Shown in pieces: positions 33,304-42,178 of a stretch of 64,000 nt of DNA. The notes under the pieces were generated by a model. That model was not told the DNA's origin and did no database searches. It was given only the letters and a program-made list of their open reading frames with translations. A program made the position numbers and the translations under genes. Within the stretch, counting starts at the first letter, position 1, and each line of letters starts with the position of its first letter. Source of the stretch: Planctomycetales bacterium 10988 (GTDB lineage: Bacteria > Planctomycetota > Planctomycetia > Pirellulales > Pb10988); NCBI GenBank assembly GCA_009664345.1, contig CP043547.1, positions 5,732,709 through 5,796,708 of the forward strand, in the 5' to 3' direction.

Positions 33304-35592
33304 TCATTCCTGAACTTGCTGGGTTAATTGCAAAGAGCCTTCGGCGGAACCGTCGGTCAATTCCACCGGAATCGTCCAGGTCGCGGAACCCACCTTGCAA
33401 ATCCCTTCTTTCCCTTTGCTGCAATAGAAATAGTCCCAGGTCAGCTCAATTTCCGTCTTGCCGGTCTTCTTCTCAAAAGGAACGGAAACGGTGATCTGAT
33501 CCAAAGGAATTTGAATCCGTTGCACGGGTTGGAAGCGTTTCGTATCGACCAGGCCTGCCGTGCCCGCTTCTTCCATGCGGACTTGCATGGGGGCTAAGTC
33601 ATTGATTTTGAATCCTTTAGGAAGATTTAGTTTGAGATCGATTAGTAATTCTGGCTTCTCATTGTTGACGGAAACCGCTACTGATTGGGCCTGCTCGGCG
33701 TTTTCAGATTCCACCGCGGCCACCGTGGCGGGAGTCTTGGCGGGCAACTTGGGTGGTTTCAATCCTTCAACCGCAAGCGTTGAAACCTTCTTCGTTTCCA
33801 AATCGATGACGCGAATGAGGTGATTATTCGTATCAGCGATATAAAGTTTTCCTTCGGCATAATCGAGACCGGCTGGTTCGAAGAAGCGGGGAGGTTCATC
33901 GGAGTCGCCGGATTCTTTGGAGCCAAAGAGGGTCTTCACGGTTTGTGTTTTGACATCGAGGGCTTTAATTTTATTGTTGTAAGTATCTGCTATATAGATG
34001 GCTCCGTCATGATAGGCGACTCCCAAAGGATGTTGCAAACGGGCATCCGGGTACTTGCCATCGATATCCCCAAAGGCAAACAGCCGCCCCCCGGGAAGCT
34101 GGTCCGTTCCCAAAATCGTATCGGCTTCTCCTTCTGGATCGAAGGGAACCGCCCGAATCGAGCTTCCTTCGCTATCCGCAATGTAGAGCCATTTGCCATC
34201 GGTCGCGAAGCCGCTCGGTTGAGCAAACGAAGAATACCCGGTGGTATAAGGGCGTTCGGGAACCAGCGGGCCATCGGTAATATCTTCGCGGCCGTTTCCG
34301 GCATAGACACCCATTTCGGTTTCTTCGAGGTCCATCCGCCAAATCTGATGCGGTCCGGCCATGGCGATATACATATAGTCGCCGTGGATCAATAAATCCC
34401 AAGGAGAATTCAACTCCATCCCTTTCGGCTCAGCATAGAAGCCATCTTTCGCGGTCGATCCAAACAGACTTTGTGTCACTCCCGGCCAAGGTCCACGGCG
34501 TTGTTCGCCAGTTCCAGAAATCGTTTTAACTTCTTGCTTCTTCAGATCGATTTTGCGAATCGCGTGGTTGGCGGTATCGGCGACATAGAGTGTTTCTCCG
34601 AGCAGGGCCATCCCTTGCGGGTCATGGAACTGAGCGGTTTCAAAATTTCCATCCGTCAGCCCTGGCTGTCCGGTGCCGATGATCGCTTGAAGTTGACCAT
34701 CGAGCGAACTAATCACAAGCCGATCGTGATTGCTATCGGCAATGAAAAGTCGGTCATTCTTGGCATCTGCGAGGACTTTGCCAGGATAATAGAGAGGACT
34801 CGTCTCTCGACGTCGCATCTTTTCCACATCGAAGTGAAGCGGCTTTTCGTTGAGCTTGCCCGCTTGACGGTAATAGGGAATGGCTCTTTTCAAGAAGTTA
34901 TTGAGAACTTCGAATTCAATTTCGCCACTATGACCAGCGACAAGATTCCCCTCGGGGTCGATGACTCGCAGAGAAGGCCAGCTATTGCAACCAAAAGACC
35001 GCCAGACTTTCATTTCTGCATCGTTGATGACTGGGTGTTCGATATCATAACGGAGAATGGCGTTGCGGATGCTTTCGGTATCTTTTTCTTGTTCGAATTT
35101 GGCTGAATGGACCCCGATGACGACGACCGATTCCGGATAGGCATGTTCGAGCTTTTTCAACTCCGGCAAGATATGCATGCAGTTAATACAGCAATAGGTC
35201 CAAAAGTCGAGGATAACGAATTTCCCCTTCAAGTCTCGCAGTTCCAGTGGTCCGGCAGTGTTCAGCCAAGTGACTTCCGAACCAAAATTCGGAGCAGGGG
35301 AAGCGTTGGGAAAAGGATGTTCCAGCATGGGGGCATTCTCAGCTTTCCCGGCTTGTGCTTTCGGGGTGTCTTGATCCGCTTGGGCCAAAAGTAGAGGGCT
35401 GTCAGTAGTGGATACCGGACGCTCAGAGACTTCTTTCACCTCTGGGAGTGAATCAGAGTGTCCACAACCAAGGAAAAAAATACAGCAGCCCAGGAAAAGA
35501 ATAAGGCTGAAGAAGGCCCATTTTGTTCTAGTGCGATAAGGAAAAACTTGCCGAAACAGGTCTCCTGAATGAGAGCAGATGCGTGAAGCCAT
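33304..35592 (-). CDS. NHLRC2-like lipoprotein: thioredoxin-like domain plus NHL beta-propeller
   Basis: The 762-residue protein has a hydrophobic leader ending in a lipobox (FFLGC, Cys43). The thioredoxin-like domain (about 95-245) carries CCINC at 134-138 within FVILDFWTYCCINC. A six-bladed NHL propeller (about 260-610) has repeated units such as LFIADSNHDRLVIS, LYVADTANHAIRKID, IYIADTYNNKIKALD and LYIADTNNHLIRVID. A C-terminal beta domain (about 640-750) completes it. The domain order equals that of NHLRC2 proteins. The likely location is membrane-anchored, facing the periplasm, with a redox role. Confidence 0.9.
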   Translation of the reverse strand: MASRICSHSGDLFRQVFPYRTRTKWAFFSLILFLGCCIFFLGCGHSDSLPEVKEVSERPVSTTDSPLLLAQADQDTPKAQAGKAENAPMLEHPFPNASPAPNFGSEVTWLNTAGPLELRDLKGKFVILDFWTYCCINCMHILPELKKLEHAYPESVVVIGVHSAKFEQEKDTESIRNAILRYDIEHPVINDAEMKVWRSFGCNSWPSLRVIDPEGNLVAGHSGEIEFEVLNNFLKRAIPYYRQAGKLNEKPLHFDVEKMRRRETSPLYYPGKVLADAKNDRLFIADSNHDRLVISSLDGQLQAIIGTGQPGLTDGNFETAQFHDPQGMALLGETLYVADTANHAIRKIDLKKQEVKTISGTGEQRRGPWPGVTQSLFGSTAKDGFYAEPKGMELNSPWDLLIHGDYMYIAMAGPHQIWRMDLEETEMGVYAGNGREDITDGPLVPERPYTTGYSSFAQPSGFATDGKWLYIADSEGSSIRAVPFDPEGEADTILGTDQLPGGRLFAFGDIDGKYPDARLQHPLGVAYHDGAIYIADTYNNKIKALDVKTQTVKTLFGSKESGDSDEPPRFFEPAGLDYAEGKLYIADTNNHLIRVIDLETKKVSTLAVEGLKPPKLPAKTPATVAAVESENAEQAQSVAVSVNNEKPELLIDLKLNLPKGFKINDLAPMQVRMEEAGTAGLVDTKRFQPVQRIQIPLDQITVSVPFEKKTGKTEIELTWDYFYCSKGKEGICKVGSATWTIPVELTDGSAEGSLQLTQQVQE

Positions 35593-36237
35593 CTTATTTC
35601 AATCCTTCAAGGTGAGGGAATCTAGGTAACGTCTAGGGCTGGGTGATTGCGTTATCTTACCGCAGTCGGAGGAGGCAAAACAAGCAAACCTTGGAAAGCC
35701 ATCCGCTTTTTCCTCTGTATTCTAGGAAGAGGCGAGAAGTCCATTCTGTAGGCTAGTTCACCAAAAAGAAAAGTTCTTGTGCCTAGCCAAAAAAGAGAGG
35801 AAGGCCCTGAATTCGAGGGTTTTTGTTGACGTTGATTTGGACCTGCGGGTCTTCTACTTTTCAGAGAAAAAAGATCTTGATCAATTTCAAAGGCGGATTA
35901 ACCGAAGTAAACGGTATCTTCTGCCTTGCAGGAAGGACCCACCACCAGAGAAGCCAGCGACTTTTCACCATTTAGCCAAGCTTGGTAAGCCGCTTCCTAC
36001 CTCAATCAAGACCGAAGTTGACAGGATTTCGTAACCAACTTACATTTCCAGAACACCAACTTCGGCTACAATATTCATGGCGGGTAAACTGCCGCGATTA
36101 AGGAACTTAGGCGAAGGACGCATGCGAAGGGACTTTAGGTTCCGTGCGTGGCGTTCTTTTGCCCTAGCCTTAGTGTCCGGCAAAGAATCGCTTTAATTCG
36201 CACTTTGATACTACCGGAAATAGGGGAGACCCCGGGG
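35593..36237. other. divergent intergenic region, no recognisable gene
   Basis: These 645 bp lie between divergent genes and must hold two promoters, which I cannot place. A plus-strand open frame at 35777-36034 has no family resemblance. The 30-codon upstream extension of the DUF1573 frame (from 36148) also lacks support. Confidence 0.5.
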
Positions 36238-37350
36238 ATGATCGCTCGCAATGGACTCATGGCGTTAATCTTACTGTTTCTACTTTCCGCACCTAGCTTC
36301 GGACAAGATTGGGCGCGGAAGATGTTCGATCACACCACGCATGACTTCGGCGTCGTGCCCCGCTCCGGACCGATCAAGCATTTTTTCGAGCTAGAGAACG
36401 TTTACAAAGAAGATATTCATATTGCCGCTGTCCGATCGAGTTGTGGCTGTTCTACCCCGAAAATCACGAAAAGCACCTTAAAGACGTATGAAAAAGGATC
36501 GATTGTTGTCCTCTTTAATACGGAACGCTTTTCCGGTCAAAAGAATGCCACGATTACGGTGACGATCGATCGTCCTTATTATGCCGAAGTGCAATTGAAT
36601 GTTTCCGGTTTCATTCGTACTGATTTAATCGTCGAGCCGGGCGCGGTTGATTTTGGTTCCATCGATCAGGGAACCGAGCCGACTCAAAAGGTTCATATTC
36701 GCCATTATGGCTCCAGTAGTTGGCAAATTACCGGCATTGAGACAACCTCTGCTTATGTGAAAGCGGAAGCCCTCGAAACCTTTCGTAGCGGTGGACAAGT
36801 CGAATATGACATGATGATCCGAATGCTGGCATCCGCCCCGGAAGGATACATTCAGGAATCTTTCACGGTTTTAACCAGTGAAGGTTCCAGTTCCAGCTTC
36901 CCCGTGGAAGTCAGCGCTCGAGTGATTTCTGAATTGACGGTGAATCCTTCGCCGCTCTTTTTGGGAATTGTTCAATCGGATCAAGCCACGAGCAAGTCCT
37001 TGATTGTTAAAGGCAAACGCCCCTTCCTTGTGACGAAAGTGGAATGCTCTGATCCCCGTTTCACCTGCAAAGCGTTGCCTAAAGAACCGAAAAACGTGCA
37101 TGTTCTCCCGATTGAATTTACGGCGACCGGCGAACCCGGCAAAATCACACAGCCGATTACCATTCATACCAATATTGGATCGGGTGTCTCCGTTGTCGTT
37201 GAAACGCATGTTCAAGTGACCGTTCCAGAAATCACTTCCGAGACGACCGCCGCGGAACCGATGGAAGAAACCCCGGTAAGTCCGGAAGTCTCCGAACCAG
37301 CCGAATCCACGGAGGTTCCAGGGGAAGCAACGACGATGGCAACGGAATAA
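36238..37350 (+). CDS. secreted DUF1573 protein
   Basis: The ATG at 36238 is chosen because it starts exactly at a signal peptide (NGLMALILLFLLSAPSFGQ); the frame is open 30 codons further up. The mature protein (total 370 residues) begins with DUF1573 (HTTHDFGVVPRSGPIKHFFELEN, then SSCGCSTPKI), followed by a second Ig-like region with VEPGAVDFGSIDQGTEPTQKV. The tail is Glu/Thr/Pro-rich. DUF1573 modules are common in exported proteins of Bacteroidetes and Planctomycetes, with no known enzymatic function. Confidence 0.87.
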   Translation: MIARNGLMALILLFLLSAPSFGQDWARKMFDHTTHDFGVVPRSGPIKHFFELENVYKEDIHIAAVRSSCGCSTPKITKSTLKTYEKGSIVVLFNTERFSGQKNATITVTIDRPYYAEVQLNVSGFIRTDLIVEPGAVDFGSIDQGTEPTQKVHIRHYGSSSWQITGIETTSAYVKAEALETFRSGGQVEYDMMIRMLASAPEGYIQESFTVLTSEGSSSSFPVEVSARVISELTVNPSPLFLGIVQSDQATSKSLIVKGKRPFLVTKVECSDPRFTCKALPKEPKNVHVLPIEFTATGEPGKITQPITIHTNIGSGVSVVVETHVQVTVPEITSETTAAEPMEETPVSPEVSEPAESTEVPGEATTMATE

Positions 37351-37742
37351 AATATCTCAGATGCTTCTTTTGAGTTGCGAAAGGAAGTCTCTTCAATCAT
37401 GATTAAAAAGAGTTTGTCTGGTCCATACGCTGGCTGAAGACTGGATTTCACGGTTAGGCAACAGTGGGAAATCTCGGTTTTTACAGAATCTACAAACGTT
37501 GCGGTTTGACCTTGGACAGGTTTCCAGTAAAATAGGACTGGTTGACTTTCTCTCCCTTTCTCCTTTTCCTAGAGGGATTTTCTCTGGAGAGGATCACGGT
37601 GCAGAGAAAGCAAATGCTTATGTTGAAGATCGCTTGCATGGCTTTTCGCTCTGGTTAAGGTCGCGAGCATTTTCTAGGCTTCATTCCGTTCTCTGCCTTC
37701 CGGATGCAGGTCGATTGGTGTAAGGCAACTCTATCCTAAGGG
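37351..37742. other. intergenic region upstream of the ArsR-type regulator
   Basis: In 392 bp I see no gene, terminator hairpin or clear operator. An autoregulatory site would be expected here for an ArsR-type gene, but none stands out by eye. Confidence 0.45.
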
Positions 37743-38264
37743 ATGGCTTCAACTGTGTCGGATGATATCTGGAATCAAGAGAAAGAGAGTCCTGACGTGT
37801 CGATTCCGATTGCTACTGGTCCCCGAAAAGGCCGTCATCGCGTCAAGGAGGAAGAGATTTCTGTCCCTTACGATTCGGAGAAGCAGGTCGAAGGTGCAAT
37901 TCCGGAGATCCCCGCTCGCGTTGTGAAAGATTTAGTGCAAGTCTTTAAATTGCTTTCCGATGAAACTCGCCTCCGGATCTTGCTCTTTTTGGCGAATCAA
38001 AAAGAGTTGCATGTGCGTGCTCTTTGTGAACAACTTGGTCAAAGCCAACCTGCGGTCAGCCATCACTTGGCTTTGTTACGTGTCGCTGGATTGATTGAAC
38101 CACGTCGTGAAGGGAAGCATAACTATTACAGTATTATGCCGGAACGATTCCAAAGCTTGTTGGATATGGTCTTTAAGGTCATGCCTCAAGCGGCAGGAAA
38201 GATTCGCTTCGAAGACTTCACCATGGAATACGAGGCGGATCGCGAAGAAGAGCCCTCCTCCTAA
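37743..38264 (+). CDS. ArsR-family winged-helix transcriptional regulator
   Basis: The 173-residue protein has an N-terminal variable segment of about 55 residues, then an ArsR winged helix: VFKLLSDETRLRILLFLAN, the recognition helix in LGQSQPAVSHHLALLRVAGLI, and the wing EPRREGKHNYYSI. The metal-binding CxC motif in the recognition region (ELCVCDL of SmtB/ArsR) is replaced by HVRALCEQLG with a single Cys, so sensing of a metal through that site is unlikely. The nearest genes (DUF1573, TlpA lipoprotein) do not point to a specific regulon. Confidence 0.9.
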   Translation: MASTVSDDIWNQEKESPDVSIPIATGPRKGRHRVKEEEISVPYDSEKQVEGAIPEIPARVVKDLVQVFKLLSDETRLRILLFLANQKELHVRALCEQLGQSQPAVSHHLALLRVAGLIEPRREGKHNYYSIMPERFQSLLDMVFKVMPQAAGKIRFEDFTMEYEADREEEPSS

Positions 38265-38315
38265 ATCCGCCTCTTCAATGAACTTGCCTTGGTAGACGAC
38301 TTCGAGATCGCTCTA

Positions 38316-38900
38316 CTATTTCTCCAGTAGCTCTTCCACGAACGGGGTGACTTGCTCGTAGGTAGCTTCTTGTGCCTCGAAGAGTTTCGCCAATTCCCCT
38401 TCTTGGTTATAGACGACCATGGTCGGGGGTGCGGTAAAATCATCGAGTTGATCCCGCAATTCTCGCTGGCCGGTTTTAAGAAGTATATTGGGGAAGTTCG
38501 CTTGTTTTTCTCGGAGAAATTCCAGTACAAGCGGCTTGACTTCCTCGACGTCCCCACCGTCTGCATCGAGGCTGACGGAAACGCAGACGACTTCATCCGG
38601 CCCGTGACTTTGATGTAATTCCACCAAGCCGGGGAATTCGGCCACGCATTCGGGACACCATGTCGCCCAGTAATCAAGGACGACGACTTTTCCCTTGTAT
38701 TCTTTGATTTTCTCCGTCAGTTCGTCATAGCTCATCGCTTCGACGGAGATCGTCGGGAGATCGACCTTGGCCGGTGCGGTTGGCTCTTTGAGTTGGGCTT
38801 CAACTTCCGGCTCTGGAGGAGGCGGAGGCGTGCAGCCTTGGAGACCCATCCAAGAAAGTCCAGCAAGTACGAAAAGCAACAATGGAATACGGTTGAACAT
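38316..38900 (-). CDS. TlpA-like thioredoxin lipoprotein
   Basis: The frame is open to 38960, but ATG 38900 follows an AGGAG and starts a lipoprotein signal (LLLFVLAGLSWMGLQGC, Cys23), giving 194 residues. After a proline-rich linker a thioredoxin-like domain carries WCPEC at 81-85, preceded by VVVLDYWAT. A PPTMVVYNQEG segment holds the cis-proline. It is expected to be membrane-anchored, with a thiol-disulfide exchange role. It is convergent with the ArsR-type gene (51 bp between stops). Confidence 0.88.
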   Translation of the reverse strand: MFNRIPLLLFVLAGLSWMGLQGCTPPPPPEPEVEAQLKEPTAPAKVDLPTISVEAMSYDELTEKIKEYKGKVVVLDYWATWCPECVAEFPGLVELHQSHGPDEVVCVSVSLDADGGDVEEVKPLVLEFLREKQANFPNILLKTGQRELRDQLDDFTAPPTMVVYNQEGELAKLFEAQEATYEQVTPFVEELLEK

Positions 38901-39608
38901 AACGAGACTCCTAGGTGTCTTCTTTAAGGAAGGCAACTTGTCTTGATTTTTTATAAGCATTTAACGATGGGACTCCGAAGGAACCACTGGGAGGGTATCT
39001 TTCATCGTGACATGATCTGGAGCCGTCCGCAAGCTGGTGGACGAGAATCTTTCCAAATGGAATGGTGCACAACATCACGTTGAAGGGAAGGTTCCACCCT
39101 ATCCATCAGAGATGGTTGATCACTTACGGAATTGTCCGCGAAATCCGGAAGTTTTTGCGATTTTCGGAATGAAAGGTGCTGGGCGAAACGCCTGTTTTGA
39201 GGTACGATGAAATCGTTTGCGCAGGGAGCCGAAGAGCTTGAGAGAGGCTTCCCTTGATCGGTTCGTCCGAGTCCCTGAACGCAATTGAAACGTAGCGTCC
39301 AGAAGAGAGATATGTATAGAAGAATATCAAGAACTGTAAAATAAGAGAAAGGGAGTTTCTCGAAATTAAGAAACTCCCTTCTCTTACGCTAAATCCGCTC
39401 AGAGGCGATCAAATCGGACTTAGCATCCACAGCCATGATCCTTATTCGGTCATCGCTCCTATGAAAATGAAGAAGGCTTCATCAACTTCCGATATTTTCC
39501 TCAGAAAACCTCCCTCGCGTTGGAATGTAATCGTTAGAAACAACCACCCTTACGCGAAACCCATTACTTCTCATTCACATTCACTCCACTTGAAGGAACG
39601 TTAGCAAC
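38901..39608. other. intergenic region upstream of carA with an isolated long hairpin
   Basis: No convincing gene in about 700 bp. A long imperfect hairpin lies at 39342-39386 (listed separately). A minus-strand open frame at 39124-39330 shows no recognisable protein. Confidence 0.5.
39342..39386. terminator. long hairpin, possibly terminator of an unannotated transcript
   Basis: TAAGAGAAAGGGAGTTTCT (39342-39360) pairs with AGAAACTCCCTTCTCTTA (39369-39386), an 18-bp stem with one bulged A and an 8-base loop. On the minus strand it is followed by TTTTACAG; on the plus strand there is no T run. No minus-strand gene lies upstream to be terminated before carA, so it may belong to a small RNA or structure the carA leader. 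Confidence 0.5.
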
Positions 39609-40763
39609 ATGTCTCGTAAGAAAGCCAAACTTGCCCTGGAGGATGGAACTGTTTTCGAAGGTTGGTCCTTTGGGGCCGAAGGCGAAGTGTTGGGGGAAGT
39701 CTGTTTCAATACTTCGATGACAGGCTATCAAGAGATCCTCACCGATCCGAGCTACAACGGCCAAATCGTGACGATGACCTATCCTCAGATTGGGAACTAT
39801 GGCATCAATCCGGAAGATATGGAAAGCGAAAAGCCTCGCCTCAGTGGCTTTGTTGTGCGGGAATGCAGCAATATTGTCAGTAACTTCCGAGCGAATGTCT
39901 CTCTTCCTGACTACTTGGAAGAATCCGGCGTGGTCGGAATCGAAGGGATCGATACGCGGGCATTGGTGCGAAAACTCCGTAACGAAGGCAGCATGCGAGG
40001 CGTGCTTTCCACGGATGAGCTGAGCAACGAAGCGCTGGTGGAAAAGGCCCAAGCCGTTCCTTCGATCGTTGGTCAGGATTTGGTTCGCGCCGTGATGCCG
40101 GAGGGAAATCGAGATTGGGACCAAGGGCTTAGTCATTGGAATGATCTGGAACAAAAGGCTGTTCAATTTTCCGAAGGGGAGGACGACTCCGCCCCGCATG
40201 TGGTAGCGATTGATTATGGAATGAAGTGGAATATCCCTCGCCATTTGAAACAATCAGGTTGCAAAGTGACCGTGGTGCCCGGAACGATCACCGCCGATGA
40301 AATTCGGGCATTGCAACCGGATGGGATTTTTCTTTCCAATGGCCCTGGCGATCCCGAACCGCTCGAATATGCCATTCAAACGATTCGAGAAGTAATGGAA
40401 GAGCAGCCGATCTTTGGAATTTGCCTGGGCCATCAACTTCTGTCGCTGGCCTGTGGGGCAAAGACTTTTAAGTTGAAATTCGGCCATCGAGGGGCAAATC
40501 AGCCGGTTTTGGATCAACGCCGGAATTTGGTTGAGATCACTTCGCAAAATCACGGCTTTGCGGTGGATCGCCGCACGATGCCGGAGAACTTGGAAGTTAC
40601 CCATATTAACTTGAACGATGGAACCATCGAAGGGGTCCGTCACCGCAACTTGCCGGTTTTCAGCGTGCAATACCACCCGGAAGCCTCGGCTGGCCCGCAC
40701 GATAGCAACTATCTGTTCCAAGAATTCCGAGAATTGATGAATAAGAAAGTCGCTTCATCCTAA
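39609..40763 (+). CDS. carA: carbamoyl-phosphate synthase small subunit
   Basis: The 384-residue protein has the CPSase N-terminal domain (MSRKKAKLALEDG, FNTSMTGYQEILTDPSY) and a class I glutamine amidotransferase domain with LSNGPGDP, nucleophile Cys272 in GICLGHQ, and a C-terminal SVQYHPEAS (His/Glu of the triad). It supplies ammonia to CarB for arginine and pyrimidine synthesis. carB is not adjacent: the next gene is an unrelated secreted protein. The other pyrimidine gene in the window, pyrF, lies 20 kb away. Confidence 0.96.
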   Translation: MSRKKAKLALEDGTVFEGWSFGAEGEVLGEVCFNTSMTGYQEILTDPSYNGQIVTMTYPQIGNYGINPEDMESEKPRLSGFVVRECSNIVSNFRANVSLPDYLEESGVVGIEGIDTRALVRKLRNEGSMRGVLSTDELSNEALVEKAQAVPSIVGQDLVRAVMPEGNRDWDQGLSHWNDLEQKAVQFSEGEDDSAPHVVAIDYGMKWNIPRHLKQSGCKVTVVPGTITADEIRALQPDGIFLSNGPGDPEPLEYAIQTIREVMEEQPIFGICLGHQLLSLACGAKTFKLKFGHRGANQPVLDQRRNLVEITSQNHGFAVDRRTMPENLEVTHINLNDGTIEGVRHRNLPVFSVQYHPEASAGPHDSNYLFQEFRELMNKKVASS

Positions 40764-40996
40764 TTTTTGGAAAATTATCTATTTTGACTAAATATTCTAA
40801 AATTCCCACTCCATTTATTTTGACTGTCTGCAAAACTAGGTTACTCTTTATTAGCGACCGATGTTAAACTGAAAGGATTAGGCAGCTTAACTCTTCTACT
40901 TGGATTCTGTTTCTTGTGACAATCCTTGTAAGTCCCTGTGTTATTCAGCCGATCCTCTTTATGTAGCTTTCTTTTTTATTATGGAGGAGAAGATCA

Positions 40997-41548
40997 ATGA
41001 TCTTTCGTAAATGGATGGGCGGGATTGTCTGCGTCGTGGCTCTCGCCGGAATGTTTGGACTATGTCAAGATGCTCAAGCGGGCAAACGGCTTTTGCCGTT
41101 CATTCCGTCGGGCTATTCGGAGCCGATGGCTGTCGAAGCCCATGCTCAATATCCTACACACGGATTTGCTCCCGAAGCGAAAATCGAACCGGTTTCGCAT
41201 TCGCACGGCTTGTACCGAGCCCACTCGCCCGCTCCTTATCACGTTGGATACGGCCCCGTTTATGGTGGTCCGGTCCATGGATGTGATTCTTGCGGACATG
41301 GTTGTGACACCTGCGGATGTGATCCCTGTGGCGAACCGACGATCAACACCATCGTGACCTTTACCAATCCTTACACTTGCTGCGAAGAATCGCTGCCGGT
41401 TTGCATCCCCGCATGCTGCTGCGGATGTCCCGAAGTGAAGGACCGTCACGCTTTGATCGGTAAGAAAGTTTACACCTTCAAATGGGATTGCGGATACAAA
41501 GTCAAGGTCCGCTTCACCCTGCATGGTTGTGCTTTCGTTGTCGAATAA
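40997..41548 (+). CDS. secreted Cys/His-rich protein of unknown function
   Basis: The 183-residue protein has a GGAGGAGA ribosome site and a signal peptide (IVCVVALAGMFGLCQDAQA). The mature part is His/Pro/Tyr-rich (about 45-90). A dense cysteine cluster follows (CDSCGHGCDTCGCDPCG) and then CCEESLPVCIPACCCGCPE. A final beta-type segment (KKVYTFKWDCGYKVKVRFTLHG) ends it. Cys/His density suggests metal binding or disulfide cross-linking in an outer layer; no known domain is recognised. It is followed by a strong terminator. Confidence 0.78.
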   Translation: MIFRKWMGGIVCVVALAGMFGLCQDAQAGKRLLPFIPSGYSEPMAVEAHAQYPTHGFAPEAKIEPVSHSHGLYRAHSPAPYHVGYGPVYGGPVHGCDSCGHGCDTCGCDPCGEPTINTIVTFTNPYTCCEESLPVCIPACCCGCPEVKDRHALIGKKVYTFKWDCGYKVKVRFTLHGCAFVVE

Positions 41549-41600
41549 GAACAGGCCTTCGAGGTCTGTTCCGGGGACCTTGAGACAATGACCTGTATTG

Positions 41601-41645
41601 AACAGACCTGCCAGGCATTTTACACTGGCAGGTCTGTTTATTTTT
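41601..41645 (+). terminator. intrinsic terminator after the Cys-rich gene
   Basis: A perfect 14-bp stem (AACAGACCTGCCAG at 41601-41614, CTGGCAGGTCTGTT at 41625-41638) with a 10-base loop is followed by TATTTTT. Confidence 0.92.
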
Positions 41646-41706
41646 GCGCTGTACAACCTTGAGGCATTCGCCCACTTCCCCACTTCTTCAGCGGTGTCTC
41701 TCTATC

Positions 41707-42099
41707 ATGAAATCCAAGAAACAACGCCGCCGTCGCAAGTCTTCCTCGCAGCAAGCAACTCTCAAACAGAAGCGGGAAGAGATTGATTATGAGAATGTGC
41801 AGCAGCGGAATCTGACCGTCTTCTGGGCGATGTCTATTTTTTCGGCCATGCTGTTAGAGCTTGGTCTGATGATTTGCTGGCTGATTCGCTGGAGCTACGA
41901 GAAGGTCAGCGATGAATTCCTGATGGCGAGCGATGTGCTGTGGCTGGCGACGTGCGGAGCCTGCTTGACGGGATGGCTGGCGAGTGGGATTTATTGGTTT
42001 CGGGGGAAAGTTCGACCGCCGGAATTGTTGCTCGGAATGGCAACGGTGATCTTGATCTTTCCTCTGATTATCTTGGGAATCAGATTGGCGGGAGTTTAG
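41707..42099 (+). CDS. small membrane protein of unknown function
   Basis: ATG 41707 gives 130 residues, starting with a strongly basic stretch (MKSKKQRRRRKSSSQQ). Three hydrophobic segments follow at about 40-62, 73-95 and 103-128. The basic N-terminus is predicted to be cytoplasmic. I do not recognise the family. It sits 60 bp behind the terminator of the preceding gene and converges on the DUF1501 gene. Confidence 0.7.
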   Translation: MKSKKQRRRRKSSSQQATLKQKREEIDYENVQQRNLTVFWAMSIFSAMLLELGLMICWLIRWSYEKVSDEFLMASDVLWLATCGACLTGWLASGIYWFRGKVRPPELLLGMATVILIFPLIILGIRLAGV

Positions 42100-42113
42100 C
42101 AGAAAACGTCCGT

Positions 42114-42145
42114 GACCCCTGCATGGCCGAAACCATGCAAGGGTC
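42114..42145. other. hairpin between convergent genes
   Basis: GACCCCTGCATGG (42114-42126) pairs with CCATGCAAGGGTC (42133-42145) with one C-A mismatch and a 6-base loop. There is no T tract; it may serve as a transcription barrier or 3' stabiliser between the convergent membrane-protein and DUF1501 genes. Confidence 0.45.
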
Positions 42146-42178
42146 CAGAACGATGGAGAGAATTGCGGTCTTCAGGGG

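Noticed and set aside
35777-36034. 85-codon plus-strand frame in a long gap
   Set aside because: No ribosome site, no family resemblance and no coding-like composition.
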